Shown here: positions 8,343 through 16,641 of the stretch, in pieces
Numbering within the stretch: the first letter of the stretch is position 1
Layout of the letters: the number at the start of each line of letters is the position of its first letter
Source: Flavobacteriaceae bacterium
Lineage (GTDB): Bacteria; Bacteroidota; Bacteroidia; Flavobacteriales; Flavobacteriaceae
Length of the DNA stretch: 64,000 bases
Assembly: GCA_014238425.1 (NCBI GenBank)
Contig: JABABD010000009.1
Span: 124,001-188,000, forward strand
Direction: 5' to 3'
Notes under the pieces: generated by a model
Database searches by the model: none
What the model saw: only the letters and a program-made list of their open reading frames with translations
What the model was told of the DNA's origin: nothing
Made by a program: the position numbers and the translations under genes

Positions 8343-8521
8343 TGAGAATAATGGCTAACTCTATGAAGTAAATGTTACAAAACACATTTGTGTTTTACCT
8401 TTTCTCTAACTTCAATCTTTCCTCTTGAAGTAAATGCAAATTGAGTATCGTTTTTAGCAAGTACGTAGGCATACTCTGAGTAGGACAAACAAAAAAGTGT
8501 TGTTTTCAGTTTTGCCAAATA
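8343..8521. other. Intergenic stretch without an intact gene; possible decayed coding remnants
   Basis: Between the operator and the tRNA terminator no complete gene is present. On the plus strand a seven-codon reading frame (ATG at 8352, stop at 8370-8372) sits where a divergent regulator would be expected. On the minus strand a frame that ends at the stop codon 8375-8377 stays open for over 40 codons and has protein-like codon usage (it contains SEYAYVLAK and FTSRGKIEVREK), but it has no start with a plausible context and runs into the tRNA terminator hairpin. It may be the tail of a lost gene. I do not recognise the peptide. Confidence 0.35.
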
Positions 8522-8550
8522 AAAAATCCAATCACAAAAGTGATTGGATT
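8517..8550 (-). terminator. Rho-independent terminator of tRNA-Pro
   Basis: An 11-bp perfect stem (AATCCAATCAC at 8525-8535 pairing with GTGATTGGATT at 8540-8550) with a four-base loop is followed on the minus strand by a T-rich run (complement of 8517-8526). It lies directly behind the tRNA. Confidence 0.85.
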
Positions 8551-8557
8551 CTCTTTG

Positions 8558-8632
8558 TCGGGGTGGCAGGATTCGAACCTGCGGCCTCCACGTCCCAAAC
8601 GTGGCGCGATAACCGGGCTACGCTACACCCCG
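8558..8632 (-). tRNA. tRNA-Pro (anticodon TGG)
   Basis: Read on the minus strand, the 75-base sequence starts CGGGGTGTAGCG and ends CACCCCGA. The acceptor stem pairs CGGGGTG with CACCCCG and leaves discriminator A. The anticodon stem CCACG/CGTGG encloses the loop TTTGGGA, giving anticodon TGG, which reads proline CCN codons. The T arm contains GGTTCGAATCC. The CCA end is not encoded. A strong terminator hairpin follows at 8517-8550. The gene sits alone between the sulfur operon and the PQQ dehydrogenase. Confidence 0.97.
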
Positions 8633-8728
8633 AATATTAATAGACTTGAATATTGAAATTGGGAATTCAAATTCTATTTTTTTGGATAAATTTTCATGAG
8701 CGTAGTTTATGTCGCACTTGATGCGGTA

Positions 8729-8741
8729 CTACACCCCGAAT
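8729..8741. repeat. 13-bp duplicate of the tRNA-Pro 5' end
   Basis: CTACACCCCGAAT at 8729-8741 is an exact direct repeat of 8623-8635, which is the 5' end of the tRNA-Pro gene plus three flanking bases. The copy lies 106 bp upstream of the tRNA on its own strand and is followed by unrelated sequence, so it is a fragment and not a second tRNA. It could be a remnant of a deleted tandem tRNA copy or an old recombination or attachment scar. Confidence 0.6.
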
Positions 8742-8837
8742 TGGTTACCCTTTTTTAAGGACTGCAAATATATATGTTTCTTTTAAAACTTATTCAATTT
8801 ATTTGTAAATTCTACTCGATTTTAAAACAACATAAAA

Positions 8838-9971
8838 ATGTACTCATCTATCTCTAAAATCCTTATTAGCACCATAGCATTAATAAGTATTAATTCTTGT
8901 GGACAAACAAAGAAAAATGATGTTGAAATTACCACATCACAAGACTCAAAATATACAACCGAAGTTGCAGTTCCTGGACTCAGTATACCATGGGGAATGG
9001 CTTTCATGCCAGATGGTAGTATGCTGATTACAGAAAAAGCAGGGCAGCTCATTCATTTTAAAGATGGTGCAAAAACTATAATTAAAAATAGCCCAAAAGT
9101 CTCTGCAAGAGGTCAAGGTGGTTTATTAGATATAGAATTACACCCAAATTATACAGAGAACGGATGGATATACATCTCGTATTCTTCAACAGAGGGAGAG
9201 GAACAAGGAGCCAATACAGCCATTATAAGAGCTCGATTAAAAGATGGTGCTTTAGTAGATAATGAATTGCTATACAAAGCAGGACCGAATTCTAGAAAGG
9301 GACAACATTTTGGATCACGATTAGAGTTTGATAATGATGGCTTTTTATATTTTTCCATTGGAGATAGAGGTAGTCGCGATATCAACCCGCAAGATATTAC
9401 TCGAGATTGTGGAAAAATTTATCGAATTCATGACGATGGCCGTATTCCTGAAGACAATCCATTCGTTAACGAACCTAATGCAAAAAAAGCCATATATTCT
9501 TACGGTCACAGAAATCCTCAAGGTTTGATTAAACACCCTAAAACTGGAAAAATCATAGACCATGAACACGGTCCTCGCGGAGGTGACGAAATAAATATCA
9601 TTGAAAAAGGCAAGAATTATGGTTGGCCACTGATAACTTACGGAATCAATTATAGTGGTACCGTCATTACCTATAAAAAAGAAGCTGAAGGCATGGAACA
9701 ACCCATGTATTATTGGGTTCCCTCAATAGCGCCTAGCGGTATGGCATATGTTACGAGTGATAAGTACCCTGAATGGAAAGATAACCTTTTAGTTGGTTCC
9801 TTAGTGTTCCAATACCTTGAAAGACTTGAGGTCAAAAACAACAAAGTTGTGGCCCGTGAAAAGCTTTTTGAAGGCGTTGGTCGTATGCGGAATGTAAGAC
9901 AAGGACCCGATGGATACATATACATTGCTGTTGAAAATGAAGGTATCCTAAGAATTATTCCTAAATCGTGA
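8838..9971 (+). CDS. PQQ-dependent aldose sugar dehydrogenase-like lipoprotein
   Basis: The 377-residue protein has a lipobox (ISINSC, Cys21), so it is probably anchored outside the cytoplasm. The mature part is the six-bladed glucose/sorbosone dehydrogenase fold of the YliI/Asd type: PWGMAFMPDGSMLITEK, GGLLDIELHPNY, FGSRLEFDNDGFLYFSIGDRG, HRNPQGL, HEHGPRGGDEINII and GKNYGWP are all recognisable. Relatives oxidise aldoses with pyrroloquinoline quinone and pass electrons to a cytochrome. The next gene, 3 bp downstream, encodes a small cytochrome c, which fits. No PQQ synthesis genes are visible in the window. Confidence 0.9.
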   Translation: MYSSISKILISTIALISINSCGQTKKNDVEITTSQDSKYTTEVAVPGLSIPWGMAFMPDGSMLITEKAGQLIHFKDGAKTIIKNSPKVSARGQGGLLDIELHPNYTENGWIYISYSSTEGEEQGANTAIIRARLKDGALVDNELLYKAGPNSRKGQHFGSRLEFDNDGFLYFSIGDRGSRDINPQDITRDCGKIYRIHDDGRIPEDNPFVNEPNAKKAIYSYGHRNPQGLIKHPKTGKIIDHEHGPRGGDEINIIEKGKNYGWPLITYGINYSGTVITYKKEAEGMEQPMYYWVPSIAPSGMAYVTSDKYPEWKDNLLVGSLVFQYLERLEVKNNKVVAREKLFEGVGRMRNVRQGPDGYIYIAVENEGILRIIPKS

Positions 9972-9974
9972 TTT

Positions 9975-10388
9975 ATGAAATTTATTTTATCAAGTATTGT
10001 CCTATCTGGCATCCTCATCATTACTTGTGCTTCAAAAGAGAAAAGTCAAGATGGTAAATTAACAGAAAGCATAGAACGCGGTAGTGCTATCTATAAGGAT
10101 TTTTGCGTAGTATGTCACGGTGCTAACGGTGAAGGTGTTGAAAATGCCTTTCCGCCACTGGCAAAATCAGATTATTTAATGGCCAAGCGCAAAGAAAGCA
10201 TAAAAGCCATAAAATTCGGACAGACAGGAGAAATCACTGTCAATGGAAAAACTTATAACAACGCAATGGCTTCATTGGGTCTTTATGATGACGAAATTGC
10301 TGATGTTATGAACTATATCACCAATTCCTGGGGCAATAAGAACAATACAATGATTACTGTTGAAGAAGTTGCGGAACTTAAAGAATAA
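9975..10388 (+). CDS. Small c-type cytochrome, probable partner of the upstream dehydrogenase
   Basis: The 137-residue protein has an N-terminal hydrophobic leader with a lipobox-like IITC (Cys18). The single heme site is C44-V-V-C-H48, and the Met in NNAMASLGL is the likely sixth ligand, as in class I cytochromes; PPLAKSDY is also typical of this fold. It starts 3 bp after the sugar dehydrogenase, so both are surely co-transcribed and the cytochrome probably accepts its electrons. The C-terminal tail after the heme domain (about 20 residues, TMITVEEVAELKE) is unremarkable. Confidence 0.9.
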   Translation: MKFILSSIVLSGILIITCASKEKSQDGKLTESIERGSAIYKDFCVVCHGANGEGVENAFPPLAKSDYLMAKRKESIKAIKFGQTGEITVNGKTYNNAMASLGLYDDEIADVMNYITNSWGNKNNTMITVEEVAELKE

Positions 10389-10403
10389 ATAGGTGTAATT
10401 AAT

Positions 10404-10411
10404 TACATTTG
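10404..10411 (+). promoter_or_regulatory. Candidate -7 box (TACATTTG) for udk
   Basis: TACATTTG matches the Bacteroidota -7 consensus TAnnTTTG exactly and lies 27 bp before the udk start codon, which leaves a leader of about 20 bases. No clear -33 TTG is seen. Confidence 0.45.
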
Positions 10412-10438
10412 TAGTAGTCTAATTTTCATCAATAATAC

Positions 10439-11047
10439 ATGCTTATAATAGGAATAGCTGGCGGAACGGGTTGTGGAAAAACAACGGTGGTCAATCAAAT
10501 TGTCGATGAACTTCGCAATGACGAAGTAGAGGTCATTTCTCAAGATTCCTATTACAAAGACACCTCTCACTTGTCTTATGATGAGCGTGTGAAAATAAAT
10601 TTTGACCATCCAAGTTCTATTGATTTTGATTTGTTGATTCAGCATTTAAAAGAATTAAAAAAAGGACAGACAATAAACCAACCTGTATATTCTTTTGTAG
10701 AACATAACAGAACAAAAGACATTATAAAAACTCAGCCTAGAAAAGTGGTGATCGTCGAAGGGATTTTGATATTAACTAATCCTGAGTTACGCGATATGTT
10801 CGACATCAAGATATTTGTACACGCAGATAGTGATGAGCGTTTAATTAGACGTCTTAAAAGAGATATTGCAGAACGTGGTCGTGATCTTGATGAAGTATTA
10901 ACGCGTTATCAAACAACACTGAAACCAATGCACGAGCAGTTCATTGAACCCATGAAAGAGCATGCTGATATCATCATCCCGAATAATAAATACAATACTG
11001 TAGCAGTTGATATAGTACGAACCATTATCAACCAAAGATTACAATGA
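10439..11047 (+). CDS. udk: Uridine kinase
   Basis: The 202-residue enzyme phosphorylates uridine and cytidine to UMP and CMP in pyrimidine salvage. It has a P-loop at the very N-terminus (GIAGGTGCGKTT), the substrate-binding part SQDSYYKD, DHPSSIDFDL and the PVYSF segment, and the lid RLIRRLKRDIAERGRDLDEVL. Length and motif order match bacterial Udk. It overlaps the following ftsB-like gene by 4 bp, opening an operon that continues into the methylmalonyl-CoA mutase genes. Confidence 0.96.
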   Translation: MLIIGIAGGTGCGKTTVVNQIVDELRNDEVEVISQDSYYKDTSHLSYDERVKINFDHPSSIDFDLLIQHLKELKKGQTINQPVYSFVEHNRTKDIIKTQPRKVVIVEGILILTNPELRDMFDIKIFVHADSDERLIRRLKRDIAERGRDLDEVLTRYQTTLKPMHEQFIEPMKEHADIIIPNNKYNTVAVDIVRTIINQRLQ

Positions 11048-11379
11048 ATTGGAGTCAATTAAAAAATCACAAATATCTAAAACCATTCAAAAATGTATTT
11101 GGACTTGGACTTTTAGCATTTATTATTTGGATGTTGTTCTTTGATAGTAACTCATTACTGTCGCATATGGACTTAAATGCAGAGAAAGACAAAGCCAATA
11201 AGCAGAAAGAACACTATAACAGAGGTATTAAAGCAGACACCAAAGAGATCAAGAAATTAGAAACTGAGGAAGGCATTGAAAAATTTGCTCGTGAAGAGTA
11301 TTATATGAAAAAGGACAAAGAAGAGATCTATATTATAGAATACGAAGATAGTATTGCAAAACAGAAAGATGATGAGTGA
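11044..11379 (+). CDS. FtsB/DivIC-family septum formation protein
   Basis: The 111-residue protein is a small bitopic membrane protein: one TM helix (about residues 18-34, FGLGLLAFIIWMLFF) followed by a coiled-coil-like region rich in Lys and Glu and a C-terminal FAREEYYMKKDKEEIYII segment typical of DivIC/FtsB. In other bacteria such proteins link FtsQ and FtsL in the divisome. It overlaps udk by 4 bp (ATGA type) and its stop lies inside the start region of the mutase small subunit. Confidence 0.88.
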   Translation: MNWSQLKNHKYLKPFKNVFGLGLLAFIIWMLFFDSNSLLSHMDLNAEKDKANKQKEHYNRGIKADTKEIKKLETEEGIEKFAREEYYMKKDKEEIYIIEYEDSIAKQKDDE

Positions 11380-12763
11380 TTTTTTATTCAATGAATTTAG
11401 CCATGTCTCTTCTAAGCAATGGAAGCAGAAAATACAGTTTGATTTAAAAGGTGCAGATTATAATGAGACTTTGGTATGGAATTCTCCTGAAGATATTAAT
11501 ATAAAACCTTTTTATCATTCAGATCAGTTCGAACCGTTACCAGAAATTTCCAACTCAAAAGCCTCGCAATGGAGTATTTGCCAAGAAATTTATGTAGGGT
11601 CTGTAACACAAGCGAATACAAAAGCTCTTAATGTATTGAATAGAGGTGCAGAAAGTATTCTTTTTGTTCTTCCTATAGAAGCAGTTTCCGTATATCACTT
11701 ACTCAAAAACATTAAATTATCTGAAACCACTATCTATTTCAGATTTGAGTTTATTTCAGAAGCTTTTATTATCCGATTGAAGAATTATCTACTCCATAAA
11801 AATGCGACAGTATATATAAATATTGATCTCATCGGTAATTTGGCGCGAACAGGTAATTGGTTTCACAATTTAAAACAAGACCATGCTAATCTTGAAAAAA
11901 TCATGCGTTATTCCACAAGTTTTAAAGGTGTTTTTGGCGTAGACATGTCTCTATATCAAAATGCAGGTGCGAATATGGTTCAGCAATTGGCTTATGGTTT
12001 AGCCCATGCGAATGAATACTTGAATCATCATCAAGAAAGTATTAACAGTAACGCTTGGCAAGTTCTAGAAATGAATTTCACAGTTTCAATAGGTACTAAT
12101 TATTTCTTCGAAATAGCTAAAATAAGAGCTCTTCGACAACTTTGGGAAACCTTGGCATCTGAGTATGGAGCCAATACAAATTGTTCCATTTTTGCTGTCC
12201 CTACAAAACGAAATAAGACTATATATGATTATAATACTAACATGCTTCGCACCACTACCGAATGTATGAGTGCTGTTCTTGGAGGTGCAAATACCATATA
12301 TAACATACCTTATGATGTCATCTATCATAAAGACAATGAGTTTGGAGAACGCATATCGCGTAATCAATTATTAGTATTAAAACACGAAAGTTATTTTAAC
12401 AAAGTCGATAATCCTTCAGACGGCGCTTATTATATCGAATCTTTGACTCAGCAATTATCTGAAAAAGCACTGCAGTTATTCAAAGATATTGAAGGTAATG
12501 GTGGATTTTTAAAACAATTAAAAGAAGGAACCATTCAACGCAAGATCAAGGAAAGTGCTCAAAAGGAGCAGCAGCATTTTGACGCTGCATCTGAAATTCT
12601 TTTGGGTACGAATAAACATCCAAATGTAAATGACCGAATGAAAAATGACCTAGAGTTATTTCCATTTGTAAAAACAAATAAACGCAAAACACTTATTGAA
12701 CCAATTATAGCTAAAAGATTAGCAGAAAAACTAGAACAACAACGATTAAAAAATGAAGATTAA
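11372..12763 (+). CDS. mutA: Methylmalonyl-CoA mutase small (beta) subunit
   Basis: The protein has only the TIM-barrel part of methylmalonyl-CoA mutase (about 463 residues) and lacks the C-terminal cobalamin-binding domain; no DxHxxG motif is present. This short form is usual for flavobacterial beta subunits, which stabilise the catalytic alpha subunit and do not catalyse. The ATG at 11372 (MSDFLFNEF) is chosen, with another ATG one codon upstream; the frame also opens with a TTG at 11354. The start overlaps the end of the ftsB-like gene by 8 bp. The large subunit follows after a small lipoprotein gene. Together the subunits interconvert methylmalonyl-CoA and succinyl-CoA. Confidence 0.9.
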   Translation: MSDFLFNEFSHVSSKQWKQKIQFDLKGADYNETLVWNSPEDINIKPFYHSDQFEPLPEISNSKASQWSICQEIYVGSVTQANTKALNVLNRGAESILFVLPIEAVSVYHLLKNIKLSETTIYFRFEFISEAFIIRLKNYLLHKNATVYINIDLIGNLARTGNWFHNLKQDHANLEKIMRYSTSFKGVFGVDMSLYQNAGANMVQQLAYGLAHANEYLNHHQESINSNAWQVLEMNFTVSIGTNYFFEIAKIRALRQLWETLASEYGANTNCSIFAVPTKRNKTIYDYNTNMLRTTTECMSAVLGGANTIYNIPYDVIYHKDNEFGERISRNQLLVLKHESYFNKVDNPSDGAYYIESLTQQLSEKALQLFKDIEGNGGFLKQLKEGTIQRKIKESAQKEQQHFDAASEILLGTNKHPNVNDRMKNDLELFPFVKTNKRKTLIEPIIAKRLAEKLEQQRLKNED

Positions 12764-12764
12764 A

Positions 12765-13427
12765 ATGAAAACTAAACAATTCACCCTGTTACTATCTATC
12801 ACCTTATTACTAGTAACCAGCTGCAAAAATAATTCTTTTGAATATAAGTATGCAGATAAGGAAGATACTATTGCATGTAATAATGCGCCTGCAAATATAG
12901 AACTCATGAAGGAAGCTTTATATAGTTTTGAATATGAACTTATTGCAAATTACTCACGAAAAACTGCAAATGTATCTCAAGGATATGCTGCATATATGTC
13001 AACTGCATTATCCGAAAGAATCCCAAATGCAAATGCCATTTCAGAGCATACAAGAAAAGTTATTGCAGAACTAAAAAAAGAAAAGGACCTATGGGTTATT
13101 AGTAATGGCAAGTACACATTGAATTATCATAATGACTTAATTACTTGTCTCAGCGATAATTTCCTGAACGAAAATTTACAAACTACCCTTAAGGCATTAA
13201 TTTCAACTAATAGTATGAGCCCAAAACTTTTTGGATCTCCTTTAAGAACTCAAATTCGTAATGCCACCAAAGATAAATTCTTAGGAACCTTTATTGCCCT
13301 AGATATGTATTATTCAAAGCTTATGGATATTGATTTTTCTAAAGTTCCATTACCTCTAGAATTAACAAAAGATGGCACTTTGACACCAGTAAAGCCTCAG
13401 TTGCCGCCATCGGCATCAAAACAATGA
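12765..13427 (+). CDS. Hypothetical lipoprotein between the mutase subunits
   Basis: A 220-residue protein with a lipoprotein signal (LLLVTSC, Cys about 20 from the chosen ATG at 12765; an in-frame ATG four codons upstream overlaps mutA). The rest is probably helical and carries no motif I recognise; it ends in a Pro-rich tail (PVKPQLPPS). It sits 1 bp after mutA and 26 bp before mutB, so it is transcribed with the mutase genes, but a lipoprotein has no obvious role in cytoplasmic propionate metabolism. The function is unknown. Confidence 0.75.
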   Translation: MKTKQFTLLLSITLLLVTSCKNNSFEYKYADKEDTIACNNAPANIELMKEALYSFEYELIANYSRKTANVSQGYAAYMSTALSERIPNANAISEHTRKVIAELKKEKDLWVISNGKYTLNYHNDLITCLSDNFLNENLQTTLKALISTNSMSPKLFGSPLRTQIRNATKDKFLGTFIALDMYYSKLMDIDFSKVPLPLELTKDGTLTPVKPQLPPSASKQ

Positions 13428-13453
13428 ATCATATAGGTCGTAATTATTACTAA

Positions 13454-15577
13454 ATGAAAAGAAAGAACCTGCAACATATCACTTTAAAGCCTGAATCTCA
13501 AAAGATAAAGCTCAGTCAGTTTGAAACTTTTGTTACGGCCGAAAACATTGAGGTTAAATCAATGTATTCAAAAAAAGATATTAAAGATTTAGAACATCTT
13601 GATTTTGCAGCTGGAATTGTGCCTAATCTTCGTGGTCCATATAGCACCATGTATGTACGTAGGCCATGGACAATTCGTCAATATGCAGGTTTTAGTACTG
13701 CTGAAGAAAGTAACGCTTTTTACAGGCGTAACCTCGCAGCTGGACAAAAAGGGCTATCTGTGGCATTCGATTTAGCTACGCACAGAGGTTACGATTCTGA
13801 TCATGAGCGTGTGGTTGGTGATGTTGGAAAGGCAGGAGTTGCTATTGATTCTGTTGAGGATATGAAAATTCTGTTTGATCAGATTCCATTGGACAAGATG
13901 TCGGTCTCAATGACTATGAATGGTGCCGTATTACCAATAATGGCTTTCTATATCGTTGCAGCTGAAGAACAAGGCGTCGCATTAGAACAGTTAGCAGGTA
14001 CTATCCAGAATGATATTCTTAAAGAGTTTATGGTACGCAACACCTACATTTATCCTCCAACACCATCAATGCGTATTATATCAGATATTTTTGAATATAC
14101 GAGCAAACACATGCCTAAGTTCAATAGTATAAGTATTTCGGGATATCATATGCAAGAAGCAGGTGCCACTTGTGATATTGAATTGGCATATACACTTGCA
14201 GACGGGTTAGAATACATTCGAAAAGGTCTCGAAGCTGGTATGGATATCGATACCTTTGCGCCTCGTTTATCTTTCTTTTGGGCAATTGGGATGAATCATT
14301 TTATGGAAATTGCCAAAATGCGAGCAGCTAGAATGCTCTGGGCAAAATTGGTGAAACAATTTAACCCTAAGAATGAAAAATCCTTATCATTGAGAACACA
14401 TTGCCAAACCTCAGGCTGGAGTTTAACGGAGCAAGATCCTTTTAATAATGTTGCAAGAACCTGCATTGAAGCTACTGCTGCTGCTTTTGGAGGTACACAA
14501 TCCTTGCATACTAATGCGCTGGATGAAGCTATTGCATTACCAACCGATTTCTCAGCAAGAATTGCCAGAAATACGCAAATATACCTCCAAGAAGAAACTA
14601 AAATCACTAAAACCGTGGATCCTTGGGCAGGAAGTTATTTTGTAGAAAAACTCACGCATGACATTGCGGACAAGGCTTGGAATCTCATCCAGGAAGTCGA
14701 AGAATTAGGAGGAATGACCAAAGCCATTGAGGCTGGTATTCCAAAAATAAGAATCGAGGAAGCTGCTGCACGAAAGCAAGCACGTATAGATTCAAGTCAA
14801 GATATTATTGTTGGGGTGAATAAATACCGATTGGAAGAAGAAGATCCCATCCAAACTTTGGAAGTCGATAACCAAACGGTTAGGAATGCGCAGATTGAAC
14901 GCCTGAATCGTATTAAAGCTGAAAGAAATTCCGAAAAAGTAGTTACTGCATTAACTAATTTGACAGAAGCTGCTAGAGCTAAAAGTGAAAATTTACTAGC
15001 TTTAGCTATTGAAGCTGCTCGAGAACGAGCTACTTTAGGCGAGATAAGCGATGCTTTAGAAGCCGTATATGGACGCTACAAAGCACAAATAAAATCATTT
15101 TCAGGCGTGTATAGTAAAGAAATAAAAGACGACGAATCCTTTAAAAAAGCTAGAGAGTTAGCAGATACATTTGCAGAGCAAGATGGTCGACGACCTCGTA
15201 TTATGATTGCCAAAATGGGTCAAGATGGTCACGATCGCGGTGCAAAAGTGGTCGCTACGGGATATGCCGATCTAGGATTTGATGTGGATATTGGTCCATT
15301 GTTCCAAACACCTCAAGAAGCGGCCAAACAAGCCGTCGAAAATGATGTACATATTCTTGGCGTATCATCTTTAGCAGCAGGACATAAAACTCTAGTCCCA
15401 CAAGTTATTGAAGCCCTTAAAACATATGGTCGTGACGATATCATGGTTATAGTTGGTGGTGTGATTCCGAAACAAGATTACCAATACTTGTTTGATGCTG
15501 GTGCGGTAGCCGTCTTTGGCCCAGGAACAAAAATAAGTGATGCGGCTATTAAAATTTTAAAGATCTTAATTAATTAA
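13454..15577 (+). CDS. mutB: Methylmalonyl-CoA mutase large (alpha, catalytic) subunit
   Basis: The 707-residue B12 enzyme converts succinyl-CoA and (R)-methylmalonyl-CoA. The barrel has [39 protein letters not shown] and [12 protein letters not shown]. The C-terminal cobalamin domain has the base-off/His-on motif DGHDRGAKV (near residue 592), followed by the usual [12 protein letters not shown] and VVGGVIP segments. Length and motifs are normal. It stands in an operon with udk, the ftsB-like gene and mutA; methylmalonyl-CoA epimerase and propionyl-CoA carboxylase are not in the window. Confidence 0.97.
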   Translation: MKRKNLQHITLKPESQKIKLSQFETFVTAENIEVKSMYSKKDIKDLEHLDFAAGIVPNLRGPYSTMYVRRPWTIRQYAGFSTAEESNAFYRRNLAAGQKGLSVAFDLATHRGYDSDHERVVGDVGKAGVAIDSVEDMKILFDQIPLDKMSVSMTMNGAVLPIMAFYIVAAEEQGVALEQLAGTIQNDILKEFMVRNTYIYPPTPSMRIISDIFEYTSKHMPKFNSISISGYHMQEAGATCDIELAYTLADGLEYIRKGLEAGMDIDTFAPRLSFFWAIGMNHFMEIAKMRAARMLWAKLVKQFNPKNEKSLSLRTHCQTSGWSLTEQDPFNNVARTCIEATAAAFGGTQSLHTNALDEAIALPTDFSARIARNTQIYLQEETKITKTVDPWAGSYFVEKLTHDIADKAWNLIQEVEELGGMTKAIEAGIPKIRIEEAAARKQARIDSSQDIIVGVNKYRLEEEDPIQTLEVDNQTVRNAQIERLNRIKAERNSEKVVTALTNLTEAARAKSENLLALAIEAARERATLGEISDALEAVYGRYKAQIKSFSGVYSKEIKDDESFKKARELADTFAEQDGRRPRIMIAKMGQDGHDRGAKVVATGYADLGFDVDIGPLFQTPQEAAKQAVENDVHILGVSSLAAGHKTLVPQVIEALKTYGRDDIMVIVGGVIPKQDYQYLFDAGAVAVFGPGTKISDAAIKILKILIN

Positions 15578-15583
15578 TTTTAT

Positions 15584-16480
15584 ATGGATTATTTAAAAAA
15601 AATGCTTCGTGATGATGCTTTAATTGAAAAAACAATAGTCGTAACTGGTGGCGGAAGTGGTCTTGGTAAAGCTATGACCAAATATTTCATGGAACTTGGT
15701 GCAAAAGTGGCCATTACTTCAAGAAACCTAGAAAGATTAAAAGAAACGGCCAAAGAATTGGAATTAGAAACTGGAGGAACTTGCTTACCGGTACAATGTG
15801 ATGTTAGGCATTTTGAACAAGTTGAAGCTATGCGTGATGCCGTTATAAACAAATTTGGCAAAGTAGATGTATTGCTAAATAATGCAGCAGGAAATTTTAT
15901 TTCCCCTACAGAGCGACTATCTGCTAATGCATTTGATGTCATTATAGATATTGTACTCAAGGGAACAAAAAACTGTACGTTGGCTTTTGGTAAAGACTGG
16001 ATCGATAAAAAAGAAACAAATAAATGCGTCCTAAATATTGTAACCACCTATGCTTGGACAGGATCTGGCTATGTTGTACCAAGTGCTGCTGCAAAAGCTG
16101 GTGTATTGGCAATGACCAGAAGCTTAGCAGTAGAATGGGCGAAATATGGAATGCGATTTAATGCTATTGCTCCAGGTCCTTTCCCTACTAAAGGTGCTTG
16201 GGACAGATTACTTCCCGGTGATTTGAAAGATAAATTTGATATGGCAAAAAAAGTGCCTTTAAAGCGTGTCGGAGAGCATCAAGAACTAGCTAACCTTGCG
16301 GCCTATTTAGTTTCAGGTTTTTCAGCATATATTAATGGAGAAGTCATTACTATAGATGGTGGTGAATGGTTAAAAGGAGCAGGCGAGTTCAATCTTTTAG
16401 AAGATATCCCTGAAGAAATGTGGGATCAACTTGAAATGATGATTCGAGCAAAAAAAAAAACAAATAACGCCTTGACGTAG
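15584..16480 (+). CDS. SDR oxidoreductase, 2,4-dienoyl-CoA reductase-like
   Basis: The 298-residue short-chain dehydrogenase has the nucleotide-binding TGGGSGLGKA and NNAAGNF motifs. The segment YAWTGSGYVVPSAAAKAG, followed by AVEWAKYGMRFNAIAPGP, closely resembles that of mitochondrial-type 2,4-dienoyl-CoA reductase (DECR1), where the catalytic Tyr and Lys are spaced 15 residues apart; here they are near residues 155 and 170. The enzyme would reduce 2,4-dienoyl-CoA with NADPH so that unsaturated fatty acids can enter beta-oxidation. It lies 6 bp after mutB, which suggests a common acyl-CoA degradation operon. A different enoyl-CoA substrate cannot be excluded. Confidence 0.85.
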   Translation: MDYLKKMLRDDALIEKTIVVTGGGSGLGKAMTKYFMELGAKVAITSRNLERLKETAKELELETGGTCLPVQCDVRHFEQVEAMRDAVINKFGKVDVLLNNAAGNFISPTERLSANAFDVIIDIVLKGTKNCTLAFGKDWIDKKETNKCVLNIVTTYAWTGSGYVVPSAAAKAGVLAMTRSLAVEWAKYGMRFNAIAPGPFPTKGAWDRLLPGDLKDKFDMAKKVPLKRVGEHQELANLAAYLVSGFSAYINGEVITIDGGEWLKGAGEFNLLEDIPEEMWDQLEMMIRAKKKTNNALT

Positions 16481-16641
16481 CAGATGTCATTTCGTTTATG
16501 CGCTACTAACAATAAGATGGCCTTGGAAAAATCATGCCTTTTGTAGATCTTGATCGATTAAAAGTTAATTCTTTACCAATCAACAAATTCTTACAAAAAC
16601 AATACTTATTTTTAGTCTTCAAAAAAACAAACAAATCAATT

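Noticed and set aside
8379-8396. Inverted repeat AAAACACA/TGTGTTTT in the intergenic region
   Set aside because: Arms are only 8 bp and the loop is 2 bases, with no T run; too weak to call a terminator or operator with confidence.
16534-16641. Longer N-terminus of the M16 lipoprotein from 16534
   Set aside because: The added residues are not a signal and push the lipobox inward; the ATG at 16642 gives a standard lipoprotein leader.
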